A stretch of 64,000 nt of DNA from Valencia hispanica (GCA_963556495.2 OY747717.1:1319001-1383000); one strand, 5' to 3'; counted from the first letter of the stretch, positions 27,993 through 39,654 are shown. The notes: generated by a model not told the origin, from the letters alone. Program-made: numbers and translations.

Positions 27993-28256
27993 AGTTCCCT
28001 GCAGGATTCTCCTGCTGCTTCCCGTTTACCCCCAGAGGAACCAGGGTGGTTGGGTCAACCCGCGGTTCTGCTCAGGGTTCTGCATCAGGGGGTCAGCCTC
28101 CATCCATAAGCAGACTTTTATGTTGCCTACCTGTGTTCATGTACAGTTTAGAGAGGATGACATGGGTTCGTTGCTTCCAGGTGGTTCTGTCTCTGATTAT
28201 TTATGAGAATAAGTGGTTCTGGTTCTGAACGCTCCACTGAGCCACAACTCTACGCC

Positions 28257-28262
28257 AATAAA
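28257..28262 (+). terminator. cdk9 poly(A) signal
   Basis: AATAAA lies 350 bp after the stop codon; a second AATAAA follows within TTTAATAAACTTG near 28280. Either could direct cleavage, giving a short 3' UTR of about 0.4 kb. Confidence 0.6.
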
Positions 28263-28339
28263 ATGTTTTTTGTTTTTTTTAATAAACTTGTTTGTCTGAT
28301 TGTTTGATCAGGGGGAACCGAAGAGAAACCAGGGTGTGT

Positions 28340-28354
28340 CCACTAGATGGCAGC
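28340..28354 (+). promoter_or_regulatory. Candidate CTCF-type site downstream of cdk9
   Basis: CCACTAGATGGCAGC resembles the CTCF core (CCASYAGRKGGCRSY). It lies just after the cdk9 poly(A) signal, between the gene-dense left part and the gene-poor right part. It is a single motif; binding is not shown. Confidence 0.35.
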
Positions 28355-28529
28355 AGACGCCTTAATAAAGAAACACGCAGCAGATTTTATTCTCATTCAC
28401 TTTGCAGTTTAAGTGATTTATGTGGAGGTTTCTCCAAACATGCAGCTGGAACCAGGATCCCAGGTTAGACTGAAATATAAGCAGACATGGTTTAAATTTT
28501 TATTATATTTTTTTATAAATCTTTATATC

Positions 28530-29170
28530 CATATTATCCAAACAAGGCATAGGGGAACAAATTCTGCATCAAACACCAAAATGGGTTGAATCATCTGCAA
28601 GTAAATAAAATACACAAAAGTAAATAAAATAACATGGTAACTGCTTGTGTGGGATCGGATAAGACAAATATCTCTTTCTCTTTTAAGTTGGTAAGGATAA
28701 AAGTGAGAAGTCAGAATCTTCCGAGTAAATTTATTAGAAAATTCTTTGCTGCCTAAACCGACTCCTTCAACACACAGTGATCTCATCTCCAACACATGAG
28801 CATGCATCACTAATCATTGATTCATTGTTTTAACCTGGATTGGAATGGATTTAATCACTTTATTGTATTCATTTATCGAACACTTTTAAGATTAAATATC
28901 CTGCACAAAGTCTTATGCTCTAAGAAGTTGACATGTTCATTCATGAAATGGGAAACGGCCCAAACTCCTTTATCTGGCCAAGTTTTTCAAAAAAGTATCT
29001 ATTATTCCGCATTGGTGAATTGTGTGGGGCAGACGTGGTTGAATGGTAACTTTATTGTCCCCAGAGGGAAATAATTCACAGTATCTCCACTGGTGCATGC
29101 GTTGGAAAAAACAAGTATCAACAGAGTCCAATGAGCAGCAGTGCAGGCAGCTTCTGGTTTCAGCAGCAGC
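28530..29170 (-). mobile_element. L1-like LINE remnants plus a non-LTR tail
   Basis: Between 28820 and 29010 the text GGCCCAAACTCCTTTATCTG and following bases parallel the LINE at 21889 (GGCCCAAACACCTTTATCCA), on the same strand. At 29045-29085 ACTTTATTGTCCCCAGAGGG is a reversed non-LTR tail. The 28523-28810 open frame may belong to the same degraded element. Boundaries are uncertain. Confidence 0.4.
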
Positions 29171-29214
29171 TATAAAGAAAGAAAGGTACGGAGTGCAATG
29201 GGTCAAAAAGTAAC

Positions 29215-29515
29215 ACCCAATAATCTGGATTATTTAGATTTTCATAAAAAACAAAGTATGTGTCCATGTTAAAAATGTATTAATAAATGTCACAGTTTCA
29301 AACTAAATATTAGGTTTGTGAGTTATGTAGCTTGCTAATTACATATTTTGGTTTAAACTGTGACATTTATAGATAATGTGGTTCAAAAAAAAAAAGAAGT
29401 GACTTGGAAAAATGAGCCCCCATGTTTTTCTCTTATGACAGGCTAAATAACCCAAATTATTGGATGTTGTATTTTTGGCTGTGTAACTACACCATAGACT
29501 GTATTTCCAGTTCAC
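29215..29515. mobile_element. TAGC foldback family, copy 1 (short)
   Basis: It contains the family end signature in decayed form (TAATAAATGTCACAGTTTCA at left, TTATGACAGGCTAAATAACC near 29436) around a very short interior. See the copy at 30405-33585 for the full structure. Confidence 0.5.
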
Positions 29516-30404
29516 AGCGAGCGCTTTCCAAGAAAGGAGGTTCTGTGCCAAAAATCGACATGGTAGTGGTAGCATCATGCTGTGGGGCTCATCTTGAGTT
29601 CTCCTAAAATGATCCACTGATCTTCCCAAAAGTCGGTTCTGTGCAGGAACCCGACCAGTTGAAACAAGCTCTACCCAGAACGATGCCTTCCAGACTTCCC
29701 TGGTTTACTGAATAAAACGTTCCTTCTGGAAACTTCTGACCAAACCGGTTTCCTCAGCAGGACGATTCTTGGTCTTTGAGCGCGGCGTTCAGACAGGATT
29801 TATCTGTGTGTGAGGGAATTGTCGCAGCACCTCCGGCTCTCCCTTCCCTTCCCTTCCCTCCCCTCGGTTTGTGTCACGCCGCAGCTTCCCTCAGATGATG
29901 GATTGCTATTTTAGTTCCAGAGTCGCTCCGCTGTCACTCCTGCTGAAGAGGAGGCAGAGTGTGTGTGCCGACAGGGATGACAACAAGCGGCAGAAATTAG
30001 AAAGCAATCCAACGGACAGATGGGCCTCCGAGTGCTGGAGCCACCTGCATGCAAATAGACCTGCAGCTCCGAACCCGGCCTGGTGATGGAGGCTGGAGAA
30101 CTCAGAGCGGACATTTGGGTCATCTGATGGTTTGTTTGGTCCAGATTGGACAGGTAGAACCGTCACTTTGAACTCAGAGCGGTTTGTTTGTGGCATAGAT
30201 GGATGCGTTCCTTAAAGCCGCTTTAATATGAATTCAGGTGTATTATTGAATGTGTGACATCACAGAACTGGAGCTGCAAAATAAGCAACAAAATGACTCC
30301 AGTCCTGATTCCTTCCTACTGTTTTCTCAGTTGGACAGAAGTTCTTGACGTTCTCTAAAATGGTTTTGATCAATAGTTCTCCAGACTTTCTGAAGATTTT
30401 CTCA
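29516..30404. other. TE-poor interval, candidate regulatory block
   Basis: No gene. 29880-30080 is unique-looking and of balanced composition, and includes an octamer-like ATGCAAAT near 30050. A CCCTTCC run lies near 29840. Conservation cannot be judged here. Confidence 0.3.
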
Positions 30405-33400
30405 TGGGATGCCGTTTGTAAAGTCACACAACTTTGAAACTTTAACAACAATGCTTTGGGTTATTTAGCCGGTCATAAGAGGAAAAATAGGGGTTCATTT
30501 GTCAGTCATATTATCTTCTAAAGTTTATAAACGTCACAGTTTATAACTAAAAATATTTACCTAGCAAGCTAAACTGGCCAGCTATAGCTTTGAACTAAAT
30601 GCTTAACTCAGAGCTAAATATTTAGCTAATATGCAAATTTACTTGCCGGACTATCAAAATAAAAGCTAGTTCTGCAAACCTCTACATATACTTCTACTGC
30701 TGGTGCATCACCGTTGCTTTAAATCCATCGGTTAACGTCTGTATTGCGGTTAAAATGGCTTCGCCTACGTTTTAAGCAGAAATGTTGGAAAAAATAAAAG
30801 GTGATTTAGCCTATATTCTGGTAGTCCACCTCTGGTTTTAGCAAGTATATTTGCAAGTGTAAACATTTAGCTCAGATCTAAATGTTTGTTCTACGCTAAA
30901 TGTTTAGCTAGCTAATTTAGCTTGCTAGCTAAAAGGTTAGCTTTAGTTCAAAGCTAAAAGGTTAGCTTTAGTTCAAAGCTAAATATTTAATTTCTAAACT
31001 AAATATTTAGCTAGCTAGTTTAGCTTGCTAGCTAAATGGTTAGCTTTAGTTCAGCGCTAAATATTAAATTTCTAAACTAAATATTTAGCTAGCTACTTTA
31101 GCTTGCTACCTAAATGGTTAGCTTTAGTTCAGCGCTAAATATTTTATTTCTAAACAAAAATTTTAGCTAGCCAATTTAGCTTGCTAGCTAAAAGGTTAGC
31201 TTTAGTTCAAAGCTAAATATTTAATTTCTAAACAAAAAAAGTTAGCTAGCCAATTTAGCTTGCTAGCTAAAAGGTTAGCTTTAGTTCAGCGCTAAATATT
31301 TTATTTCTAAACAAAAAAATTTAGCTAGCCAATTTAGCTTGCTAGCTAAAAGGTTAGCTTTAGTTCAAAGCTAAATATTTAATTTCTAAACTAAATGTTT
31401 AGCTAGCTAATTTAGCTTGCTAGCTAAAAGGTTAGCTTTAGTTCAGCGCTAAATATTTTATTTCTAAACAAAAAAATTTAGCTAGCCAATTTAGCTTGCT
31501 AGCTAAAAGGTTAGCTTTAGTTCAAAGCTAAATATTTAATTTCTAAACTAAATGTTTAGCTAGCTAATTTAGCTTGCTAGCTAAAAGGTTAGCTTTAGTT
31601 CAGCGCTAAATATTTTATTTCTAAACAAAAAAATTTAGCTAGCCAATTTAGCTTGCTAGCTAAAAGGTTAGCTTTAGTTCAAAGCTAAATATTTAATTTC
31701 TAAACTAAATGTTTAGCTAGCTAATTTAGCTTGCTAGCTAAAAGGTTACCTTTAGTTCAGCGCTAAATATTTTATTTCTAAACAAAAAAATTTAGCTAGC
31801 CAATTTAGCTTGCTAGTTAAAAGGTTAGCTTTAGTTCAAAGCTAAATATTTAATTTCTAAACTAAATGTTTAGCTAGCTAATTCAGCTTGCTAGCTAAAT
31901 GGTTAGCTTTAGTTCAGCGCTAAATATTTTATTTCTAAACAAAAATTTTAGCTAGCCAATTTAGCTTGCTAGCTAAAAGGTTAGCTTTAGTTCAAAGCTA
32001 AATATTTAATTTCTAAACTAAATGTTTAGCTAGCTAATTTAGCTTGCTAGCTAAAAGGTTAGCTTTAGTTCAGCGTTAAATATTTTATTTCTAAACAAAA
32101 AAATTTAGCTAGCCAATTTAGCTTGCTAGCTAAAAGGTTAGCTTTAGTTCAGCGCTAAATATTTTATTTCTAAACAAAAATTTTAGCTAGCCAATTTAGC
32201 TTGCTAGCTAAAAGGTTAGCTTTAGTTCAAAGCTAAATATTTAATTTCTAAACTAAATGTTTAGCTAGCTAATTTAGCTTGCTAACTAAAAGGTTAGGTT
32301 TAGTTCAGACCTAAATATTAAATTTCTAAACTAAATATTTAGCTAGCTAGTTCAGCTTGCTAGCTAAATGGTTAGCTTTAGTTCAGCGCTAAATATTTTA
32401 TTTCTAAACAAAAAAATTTAGCTAGCCAATTTAGCTTGCTAGTTAAAAGGTTAGCTTTAGTTCAAAGCTAAATATTTAATTTCTAAACTAAATATTTAGC
32501 TAGCTAATTTAGCTTGCTAGCTAAAAGGTTAGCTTTAGTTCAAAGCTAAATATTTTATTTCTAAACAAAAAAATTTAGCTAGCCAATTTAGCTTGCTAGT
32601 TAAAAGGTTAGGTTTAGTTCAGACCTAAATATTAAATTTCTAAACTAAATATTTAGCTAGCTAGTTTAGCTTGCTAGCTAAATGGTTAGCTTTAGTTCAG
32701 CGCTAAATATTTTATTTCTAAACTAAATGTTTAGCTAGCTAATTTAGCTTGCTAACTAAAAGGTTAGGTTTAGTTCAGCGCTAAATATTTTATTTCTAAA
32801 CAAAAAAATTTAGCTAGCCAATTTAGCTTGCTAGTTAAAAGGTTAGCTTTAGTTCAAAGCTAAATATTTAATTTCTAAACTAAATATTTAGCTAGCTAAT
32901 TTAGCTTGCTAGCTAAAAGGTTAGCTTTAGTTCAAAGCTAAATATTTTATTTCTAAACAAAAAAATTTAGCTAGCCAATTTAGCTTGCTAGTTAAAAGGT
33001 TAGGTTTAGTTCAGACCTAAATATTAAATTTCTAAACTAAATATTTAGCTAGCTAGTTTAGCTTGCTAGCTAAATGGTTAGCTTTAGTTCAGCGCTAAAT
33101 ATTTTATTTCTAAACAAAAATTTTAGCTAGCCAATTTAGCTTGCTAGCTAAAAGGTTAGCTTTAGTTCAAAGCTAAATATTTAATTTCTAAACTAAATGT
33201 TTAGCTAGCTAATTTAGCTTGCTAGCTAAAAGGTTAGCTTTAGTTCAGCGCTAAATATTTTATTTCTAAACAAAAAAATTTAGCTAGCCAATTTAGCTTG
33301 CTAGTTAAAAGGTTAGCTTTAGTTCAAAGCTAAATATTTAATTTCTAAAATAAATTTTCAGCTAGCTAGTTTAGCTTGCTAGCTAAATGGTTAGCTTTAG

Positions 33401-33585
33401 TTCAAAGCTAAATATTAAATTTTATTAACTAATGTTTTTGAAACTATTACATTTATGAATAAACAAATAACATGAAGACAAATATGACTTAGAAAAATGG
33501 AGCCCCATTTTTTTCTCTGACAGGCTAAATAACCCAAATAATTGCTGTTTATTTTTGACTGTAACTTTACAAACGGCTCCCCATG
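30405..33585. mobile_element. TAGC foldback family, copy 2 (largest, with expanded array)
   Basis: The left end starts CATGGGATGCCGTTTGTAA and the right end is the inverted CATGGGGAGCCGTTTGTAAA. Each end continues for about 150 bp through TTTGGGTTATTTAGCC, ATGGGG and TTTATAAA(T/C)GTCACAG-type blocks. The element is flanked on both sides by TTTTCT, a possible target duplication. The interior has a conserved module (ATCCATCGGTTAACGTCTGT, near 30725) and then the 2.5-kb repeat array. No protein is encoded. The family is not one I can name; long inverted ends plus a 6-8 bp duplication would suit a hAT-like foldback element. Confidence 0.7.
30890..33420. repeat. Higher-order satellite array of ~78-bp TTAGCTAGC monomers
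   Basis: About 32 monomers of ~78 bp share TTTAGCTTGCTAGCTAAA and GGTTAGCTTTAGTTCA. Two main types alternate: A (AATTTCTAAACTAAATGTTT) and B (TTATTTCTAAACAAAAAAAT), giving a ~157-bp dimer repeated several times from about 31340. A third type with CAGACCTAAATATTAAATTT appears near 32310, 32620 and 33010, marking a longer-period duplication. The monomer contains many short palindromes (TAGCTAGCTA, AGCTAAATATTTAGCT). Confidence 0.9.
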
Positions 33586-33711
33586 TTTTCTGGGTTGTTT
33601 TGGACGTTGGCTGGTTTTTCCCTCCCTATCAGTTCAGTCCTCATTCGTGTCCATTTTAAGTGGAATGTCTTTTATTTTTGAACTCCAGTTTTCCTCTAAA
33701 GCAATCATTTG

Positions 33712-34329
33712 TACGGTGGCCCTGAAAGGTCACAGCACACAACTTAAGAAAACACATGCAAAAAGACAAAACACAAGCAAATTGTGAAAACATTTTCATC
33801 AAATTGACAACACGTGTGCAGCATTTAGAAAGACTACACAACATAATAGAAAAACACGCTGCAAAGACCACAACAAAACACATTAGAAAAACGCGCTGCA
33901 AAGACCACCACACAAAGGAAGTGTTTCCAGGGGACACTTAAATGTGATGCACACGGCCGGACATGCTTGTTGTTGACACAGATTTCGAGTCACAGCTCAG
34001 TCACCATCTCTGTCCGTCAGTGGTGTTGGAAAACGAGATAAAAAGTAATTGTTTGTTTTTATTTTAACATCGTGATCGCATGATTCAGCCTATTGCAGTG
34101 ACCTGCTGCTGAACTATTGTTAGCCATTAGCCGTGTGCATCACATTTAGATGTCCCCTGGAAACACTTCCGTTGTGTTGTGGTCTATTTGCAGCACGTTT
34201 TTCTAATGTGTTGTGTCGTTTTTCTAAATGCTGCACACGTGTTGTCACATTGATGAAAATGTTTTCTCAATTTGCTTGTGTTTTGTCTTTTTGCAAGTGT
34301 TTTCTTAAGTTGCGTGCTGTGACCTTCAG
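33712..34329. mobile_element. TACGGTGGCCCTGAA foldback element, copy 1
   Basis: Arms of about 200-240 bp (33712-33955 and 34127-34329) are inverted copies of each other around a ~170-bp loop. The left end begins TACGGTGGCCCTGAA; the right end lacks these last bases. The left arm holds an extra internal duplication with CGCTGCAAAGACCAC. A second member with intact ends is at 59091-59500. No coding capacity. Confidence 0.8.
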
Positions 34330-34366
34330 AAAAATTTATAGTAAACATGATCCAGGTTCACAGCTA

Positions 34367-35050
34367 CAGTGGGGCAAAAATTATTTGGCAGCCAACGATT
34401 GTGCAAGTTGTCCCACCTAAATAGATGAGCGAGGTCTGTAAATGTCCTCATGGTCTCAGTCGTTGTGTCCTATGGCAAGACACTTCACCCCTCTGCCTAC
34501 TGGTGGCGCCAGTGTTCGGCAGCCTTGCTTCTGTCAGCTTCTGTTAGCTCTGGCTACAATGGAGCTTGGCATCACCAGTGTGTGAATGAATGAACGACGG
34601 GTTCTCAAGGACTAAATAAAGAGCTATACAAGTACAGGCCATTTACCATATCATAGTGATACCTCAACTATGAGTGTAAAAAAAAAAATCAAGATGATTT
34701 TTAAGAATTTATTTGTATAATGGTGCAAAAAATAGTATTTGGTCAAGAACAAAAGTTCACCTCAATCCTTTTTAATGTAACCTTGGTTGGCAGTGACAAA
34801 GGTCAAAGGTCACCTGTAGGTCTTCACCAGGTTCTCACACCCTGTAGCTGGTATTTTGGCCCATTCCTCCATGCAGATCTTCTCTAGAGCTGGGATGTTT
34901 TGGGACGTTCATCTCCCTCCACAGATTCTCTACAGGATTGAGATCTGGAGACTGGCTAGGCCGCTCCAGGACCTTGAAATGATTTTTACGTAGCCACTTC
35001 TTCATTGCCTAGGCGACGTGTTTGGGATAATTGTCATGCTGGAAGATCCA
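34367..35050 (-). mobile_element. Tc1-like element fragment, interrupted by a SINE
   Basis: After a TA, the end CAGTGGGGCAAAAATTATTT matches the Tc1-like element at 61636 (CAGTGGGGATAAAAAGTATT). Minus-strand transposase 3' sequence follows from about 34780 to 35050 (CCAGTCTCCAGATCTCAATC-type block in complement). The SINE at 34440-34655 is inserted into it. The element is cut off at the right where a LINE tail begins. Confidence 0.7.
34440..34655 (+). mobile_element. SINE (fish type) inside a Tc1-like fragment
   Basis: GGCAAGACACTTCACCC, GGTGGCGCCAGTGTTCGGCA, ATCACCAGTGTGTGAATGAA and AAGAGCTATACAAGTACAGG followed by CCATTTACCAT occur in the order of a widespread teleost SINE. Confidence 0.75.
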
Positions 35051-35054
35051 TCTT

Positions 35055-35270
35055 TATTTGTATGGCACACTGTCAGCAACGACGCAGTTCAATGTGCTTT
35101 GGGCGATTAAGGAATAAAATAAAAGCAGCAATACAACTAAAATAAAATTAAAAGACACAACATCGAAGACATAAAGAACATTAAAACATACTACAGTTAT
35201 GACATTCCAGCTATTAATCACTTTGCAGTTTTCTGGAAGTTTGTTCCAGATAAGAGGAGCATAGAAACTG
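35055..35270 (-). mobile_element. L2/Rex1-like LINE 3' fragment
   Basis: TTTTCTGGAAGTTTGTTCCA and GATAAGAGGAGCATAGAAAC near 35230 match the larger copies at 48958 and 58358. Only the 3' end survives. Confidence 0.65.
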
Positions 35271-35465
35271 AAAGCTAAATGTTTGCTTGGTAACTAAAAT
35301 ATTTAGTTTCAAATTGTGACATTTATAAATGAATAAATAACATGGACACAAATATGACTTTGAAAAATGAACACATTTCTTTCTCTTATGACAGGCTAAA
35401 TAACCCCAGTTATTGCAGTTAGTTTTTGACTCTGTAACTTTACAAATGGCCGCCCATAGTTCATT
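35271..35465. mobile_element. TAGC foldback family, right half only
   Basis: GTGACATTTATAAATGAATA, TATGACAGGCTAAATAACCC and AACTTTACAAATGGCCGCCC reproduce the right end of the family. No left end is found, as the LINE fragment abuts it. Confidence 0.65.
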
Positions 35466-37007
35466 AATAGGTGAGTAATCCAGGTGAGTTTATTGCTGCA
35501 GGAGTTTTATTTGGTCAGGTTTTTTAAAGAGGATCCCAGAAGAAACCCAGAAGGAAGGCAAGGTAAGTAAGTAAGAGGCTGCTGACTCCTGCATACAATT
35601 GACTCTGAAAGTTCGTCAGGCAGCTCCTTACATCCAGGTGTCCAGTAATGTTCCTGCTGAGGAATGAACCACCTGAGAACCGTGACCCATTTATTGGGTC
35701 TCCTGCACGGCTTGTTGCAAACTGCGAACAGGACGACTTCTGGGGCTTTCTTTCAACAACGTCTGTCTTCTTACCACTCTTCCATAAAGGACAGATTTGA
35801 GGAACCCTCCAGGTTCTCCTACCTGAGCTGTGGATCTCTGCAGCTCCTTCAGAGTCTAGGTGGACGTCCATGTCCTGGTAGGTCTGCAGGGTCCTAATGC
35901 CCTCATCACGACACAGAGGAAGACTCTTACTAACTAGAGGGCATCTGACTGCTCTGGATTTCTTTTAGGGGTGTCAGAGGTGGAATACAAATGCATGCCA
36001 CACATTTCAGATTTTTTATTTAGAAAATGTTAATTTTTAATCCTGGTCCCAGTTTTTTTCTGTACGTTGTGTTGGTTGACAGTAGAATGGAGGGAGGTCC
36101 AGGTGTGAGTGCCTCTGCAGAGATCTGAGTGTGTTTTTCTTCTGTCGGACTGAAACTCTTCCTGCAAACTTTTATATTATTATTGTTATTATTATCATTC
36201 CTGTGCTGCTCCTGTTTTACATTTGGAAAGCTTGGGGGCAGAAGCAGCCAGGCGAGGCCTCAGAATACTCCTTTTCCTCCTCTCCAACACCTCCTCAGCT
36301 CCAGCCAGCGGCGGCTGTTTTTGGCTGATGGCATCCGGCGTGCAGGGCAGCAGACATGAAAGGGGTCCTGTCACTCACTGGAGGCGGCCATATGCGTGCC
36401 TGCGTGAGCTCTGTGCCAGCTGCAGGCAGCCTCTGCCAGAAGACATTAGGGAAGCAGCAGGGTGTCATTAAGGCGGCTCCATGATTGATTAACCGTAAAT
36501 CTGCAGCATGAGACCTACAAATCCCTGCTTCTACCTCCCCACACACACCTTCACATCTACACAGCCTCACAAAGAGAGCAGCGGGCTGAGGTGGGGATGG
36601 AGACAGAGGGAGCCCCCTGCAGATATGACTGTGTAATTGCGTTAGCTGCCCAGTAGGAATGGGATGAGCTTGGGTTGTTCTGCGATGAACACAGTGAGGG
36701 GCTCCCATCATGCCATAAGAAGCTCTGCAGCCTCCGGCTCCCCGACACATTTCACATGCAGCGACTCAAAGAGGCGGTTTATCCCGACTGCTTCTACTGT
36801 GCTGGAACCTGAACATGAGCCACTGGGAGTTTTTACTGCTAGCATCTGTAAAAATCACAGAAATGAACAGAATCTCAACTGAAGACGGAGACCAAGTAGC
36901 TGTTGATGTGGGGGGGGGGGGGGCTTCTGACTCTGATGAGACAAGGAAACTTTATTGATAAACATGATTATTGTAGTAAAGTCACAAACACCATAACTGG
37001 TAAATGG
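35466..37007. other. No gene; unique-looking and repeat-remnant sequence
   Basis: 35800-36080 shares CTGAGCTGTGGATCTCTGCA with a copy near 57985 and is probably an old transposon remnant. 36380-36880 is TE-poor and contains ATTAAGGCGGCTCCATGATT, a candidate regulatory block. A G run lies at 36910-36923. No coding frame with family resemblance. Confidence 0.35.
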
Positions 37008-37155
37008 GCTGAACTCACAGCGCTTTTCTAGTCATGCTGACCACTGCAGCCACATTCCCCAATTCATACACAAATATGTAGTGCAGTAGGGAACTTGGGG
37101 TTAAGTGCCTTGCCCAGTGGCACATCGACATGTGACAGGCTGGAATCGATCCCAC
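37008..37155. mobile_element. Short interspersed repeat
   Basis: AGCGCTTTTCTAGTCATGCT, CACTTGGGGTTAAGTGCCTTGCCC-type text and GGAATCGATCCCACAAGC follow a common fish short repeat with a tRNA-like B-box region. Orientation is not certain. Confidence 0.5.
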
Positions 37156-37164
37156 AAGCCTAGC

Positions 37165-38290
37165 GAGCCACAACCGCAATTAATTCTAGGACCTGATCTA
37201 GGGGCAAACTCCGCCGGCCAAATCTGAAGCCAACGCAGAAGTGACAACTGCAGTTCCCTCCACAACCACTAGGGCCTGGCTGCAGAAAGGTGCAAGTTCC
37301 TATTGACTCCACCTTATCGTGGTGGAGGGGTTTGAGTGTCCCAATGATCCTAAGAGCTAAGTTGTAGGGGCTTTCTGCCCCTGGGAGGGTCACCCATAGC
37401 AAACTGGTCCTAGGTGAGGGATCAGACAAAGTGCACCCCGAAGACCCCTATGATGAGTACCACAAATGGACTTAGTGTTCCCTCGCCCCGGACACAAATC
37501 ACCGTGGGCCCCCCTCTGGAGCCAGGCCTGGAAGTGGGGCACATTGGCAAACGCCTGGTGGCCCATGGGGCCTTGCCGGGCTCAGCCCAAAGAGGTAACA
37601 TGGGTCCCCCTTCCCATGAGTTCACCACCTGTGGGAGGGGCCATAAGGGTCGGGTGCAGTGTAGGATGGGTGGTGGCCGAAGGCGGGGACCTTGGCGGTC
37701 CGATCCTCGGCTGCAGAAGCTGGCTCTTGGGATGTGGAACTTCACCTCTCTGGTGGCAGGGTATGCGAGGTTGAGAGGTTTCGACTAGACATCGTCAGAC
37801 TCACCTCGATGCACGGCCCTGGCTCTGGAACCCGTCTTCTCGAGAGGGGGTTGGACTCTTTTCCACTATGGAGTTGCCCCCGCTGAGAGGCGCCGAGCTG
37901 TTGCCCCCCCATCTCTGCGCCTGTACGTTGAGGTTTACCTCGGCGAACGAGAGGGGAGCCTTCCTTCTCCTACGGGTGGGTGAAAGGTCCTGACTATCTT
38001 TTGTGCCTTTGCGCCAAACGGCAGATCAGATTACCCACCCTTTTAGGAGTCCTTGGAGGGGGTGCTGGAGAGTGCGGCTTTCGGGGACTCCCTAGTTCTG
38101 CTGGGGGACTTCAACGCTCATGTGGGCAATGACATGTCAAGCACCTTAAATTACGTTGTTGTTAAAATTGTGCTATACAAATAAAATTGCCTTGCCTTGA
38201 CAGCGAGACCTGGAGAGGTGTGGTTGGGCGGAATGCCCCAGCCTCCTCCCCCCTGTTCTGAACCCGAGTGGTGCCACCAGGACACCCTAG
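37165..38290 (+). mobile_element. Non-LTR retrotransposon 5'/endonuclease region, decayed
   Basis: Plus-strand pieces in shifting frames give GMWNFTSLVAG (near 37730), REVERFRLDIVRLTSMHGPG (near 37765), GLLERG-type text, VLLGDFNAHVGND (near 38095, the apurinic-endonuclease GDFN motif) and ETWRGVVGRNA (near 38205). This is the endonuclease part of a fish LINE. Several frameshifts break it. A short retroelement tail is inserted near 38130-38198. The reverse-transcriptase part is absent. Confidence 0.65.
38130..38198 (+). mobile_element. Minimal retroelement tail insertion with target duplication
   Basis: A ~65-bp piece ending AAATAAAATTGCCTTGCCT interrupts the GDFNAHVGND / ETWRG continuity of the surrounding LINE. 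TGACA occurs at both borders, as for a target-site duplication. Confidence 0.55.
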
Positions 38291-39568
38291 GCCGCGACAA
38301 GACGATGACATCGCTGAGGCTCCGTCCGTCTTATTTATACAGTCTATGGTCCCGAACAAGGAACAATCAGGACATTCTGGGCTCCAAGGAGCAGAGCGTT
38401 TGGTAGAGGTGGGGAGTAAGTACTTACATTTGCTTGTAGACGTGGTTTTACTGCACAGTACTTTTTACTTTTACTTGAATAATACTACTATGAAGTAGCG
38501 CTACTTGTACTTGAGTACAGTTTCTGGATACTATCCCACCTCTAGTTCCTTTGCTGAATGAAGAACAAACCATAAATCCACCAGACGCAGAAACACAATC
38601 TATGTTAAAATGAGACATAAAAAAATCCTTGACGTTTATTTTGATATTGAATAAAAATGTTACACAGCTGGGAATAAAAAGCAGACGGATGGTTTCTGAT
38701 GATTTCTGATCTCATAAGACAATTAAAAGTGTTGATAAATTAATAATGGTTCCATGTTTGAACTGGACCCCAGAGTAATGAGACAGAACAACAACCCAAC
38801 GCTGATCCGTCACATGTTGACCTCTATTATATTATGCATCCAAAGCTGCATAATGAACACCGGCTCCCTCCCAGTCATCCATCATCTCCTTTCAGGTTTC
38901 ATTTCTCCAGGAGTTTCAGACCTTTTTACATTTCATTTACTCACAAACTGAATCATTTCATCAGTTCGGAGACAGATCCAGACTCCCTGAGCTCAGCGAC
39001 AGTTTCTGCAGACATAATGATGATCATGATGATGACTTGATGAGGGTAAAAATAAATGCCTGTAATGGAGGCGGCTTCTCCTTCCTTCTTCCATCTCTTG
39101 CCCTGAAGTCCCGTGGCGCCTCAGAGAGATGAGAGATGAAGCGAGCAGAAGGGGAGTCAGCAGTGGGACCTCGCTCACTAATGTTAGGCTTGGTATTAAC
39201 ATGCACAAGGCACTTAAACTCCCACTGATTCGGATGAAAAACATTTAGGAGAAGAGGCATCAATCAAAGGGCTCACACTCAGGAGCTGTCAGAGTCCCGG
39301 GGAGCTCTGTGTGTGTCGGATGGCTCCGAGGAATTGGTGTTTTAACGGAGGGAGAGTATTCCTGCACACAGAGCCTAATGACCCGTTGAAGCAGTGTTTT
39401 CATGCTGGAGGCTGGAGAAGGACTGGGAGCATGCTGATGATGACCCTGCTGCACCTCACACCACATTCTGTTCATCCCAAACGCACGAGCAGCTGATGAG
39501 CATGGTGGAAGTTACAGCAGAGGCAATACAGAGGACCGCAGTACTGCACCTAAACACCAGGGGTCCAC
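38291..39568. other. No gene; TE-poor block with regulatory look
   Basis: 38405-38540 is a fish-type TACTTGAGTA repeat. 38830-39330 is unique-looking, with TCATGATGATGACTTGATGA and CCTCGCTCACTAATGTTAGG, and free of recognisable transposons. No coding frame is supported. Confidence 0.3.

Positions 39569-39652
<84 letters not shown>
39569..39652. repeat. (GATA)n microsatellite
   Basis: About 21 uninterrupted GATA units, ending where the left end of a TAGC foldback copy begins. Confidence 0.97.
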
Positions 39653-39653
<1 letters not shown>

Positions 39654-39654
39654 A

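Noticed and set aside
30890..33420. CRISPR array
   Set aside because: Tandem monomers are directly adjacent without unique spacers, and the host is a vertebrate.
35524..35871. 115-residue minus-strand frame
   Set aside because: No family resemblance; part of the sequence recurs near 57985, so it is probably an old repeat.
37414..37788. Hypothetical gene from overlapping frames
   Set aside because: Translations in neighbouring frames match a LINE endonuclease region.
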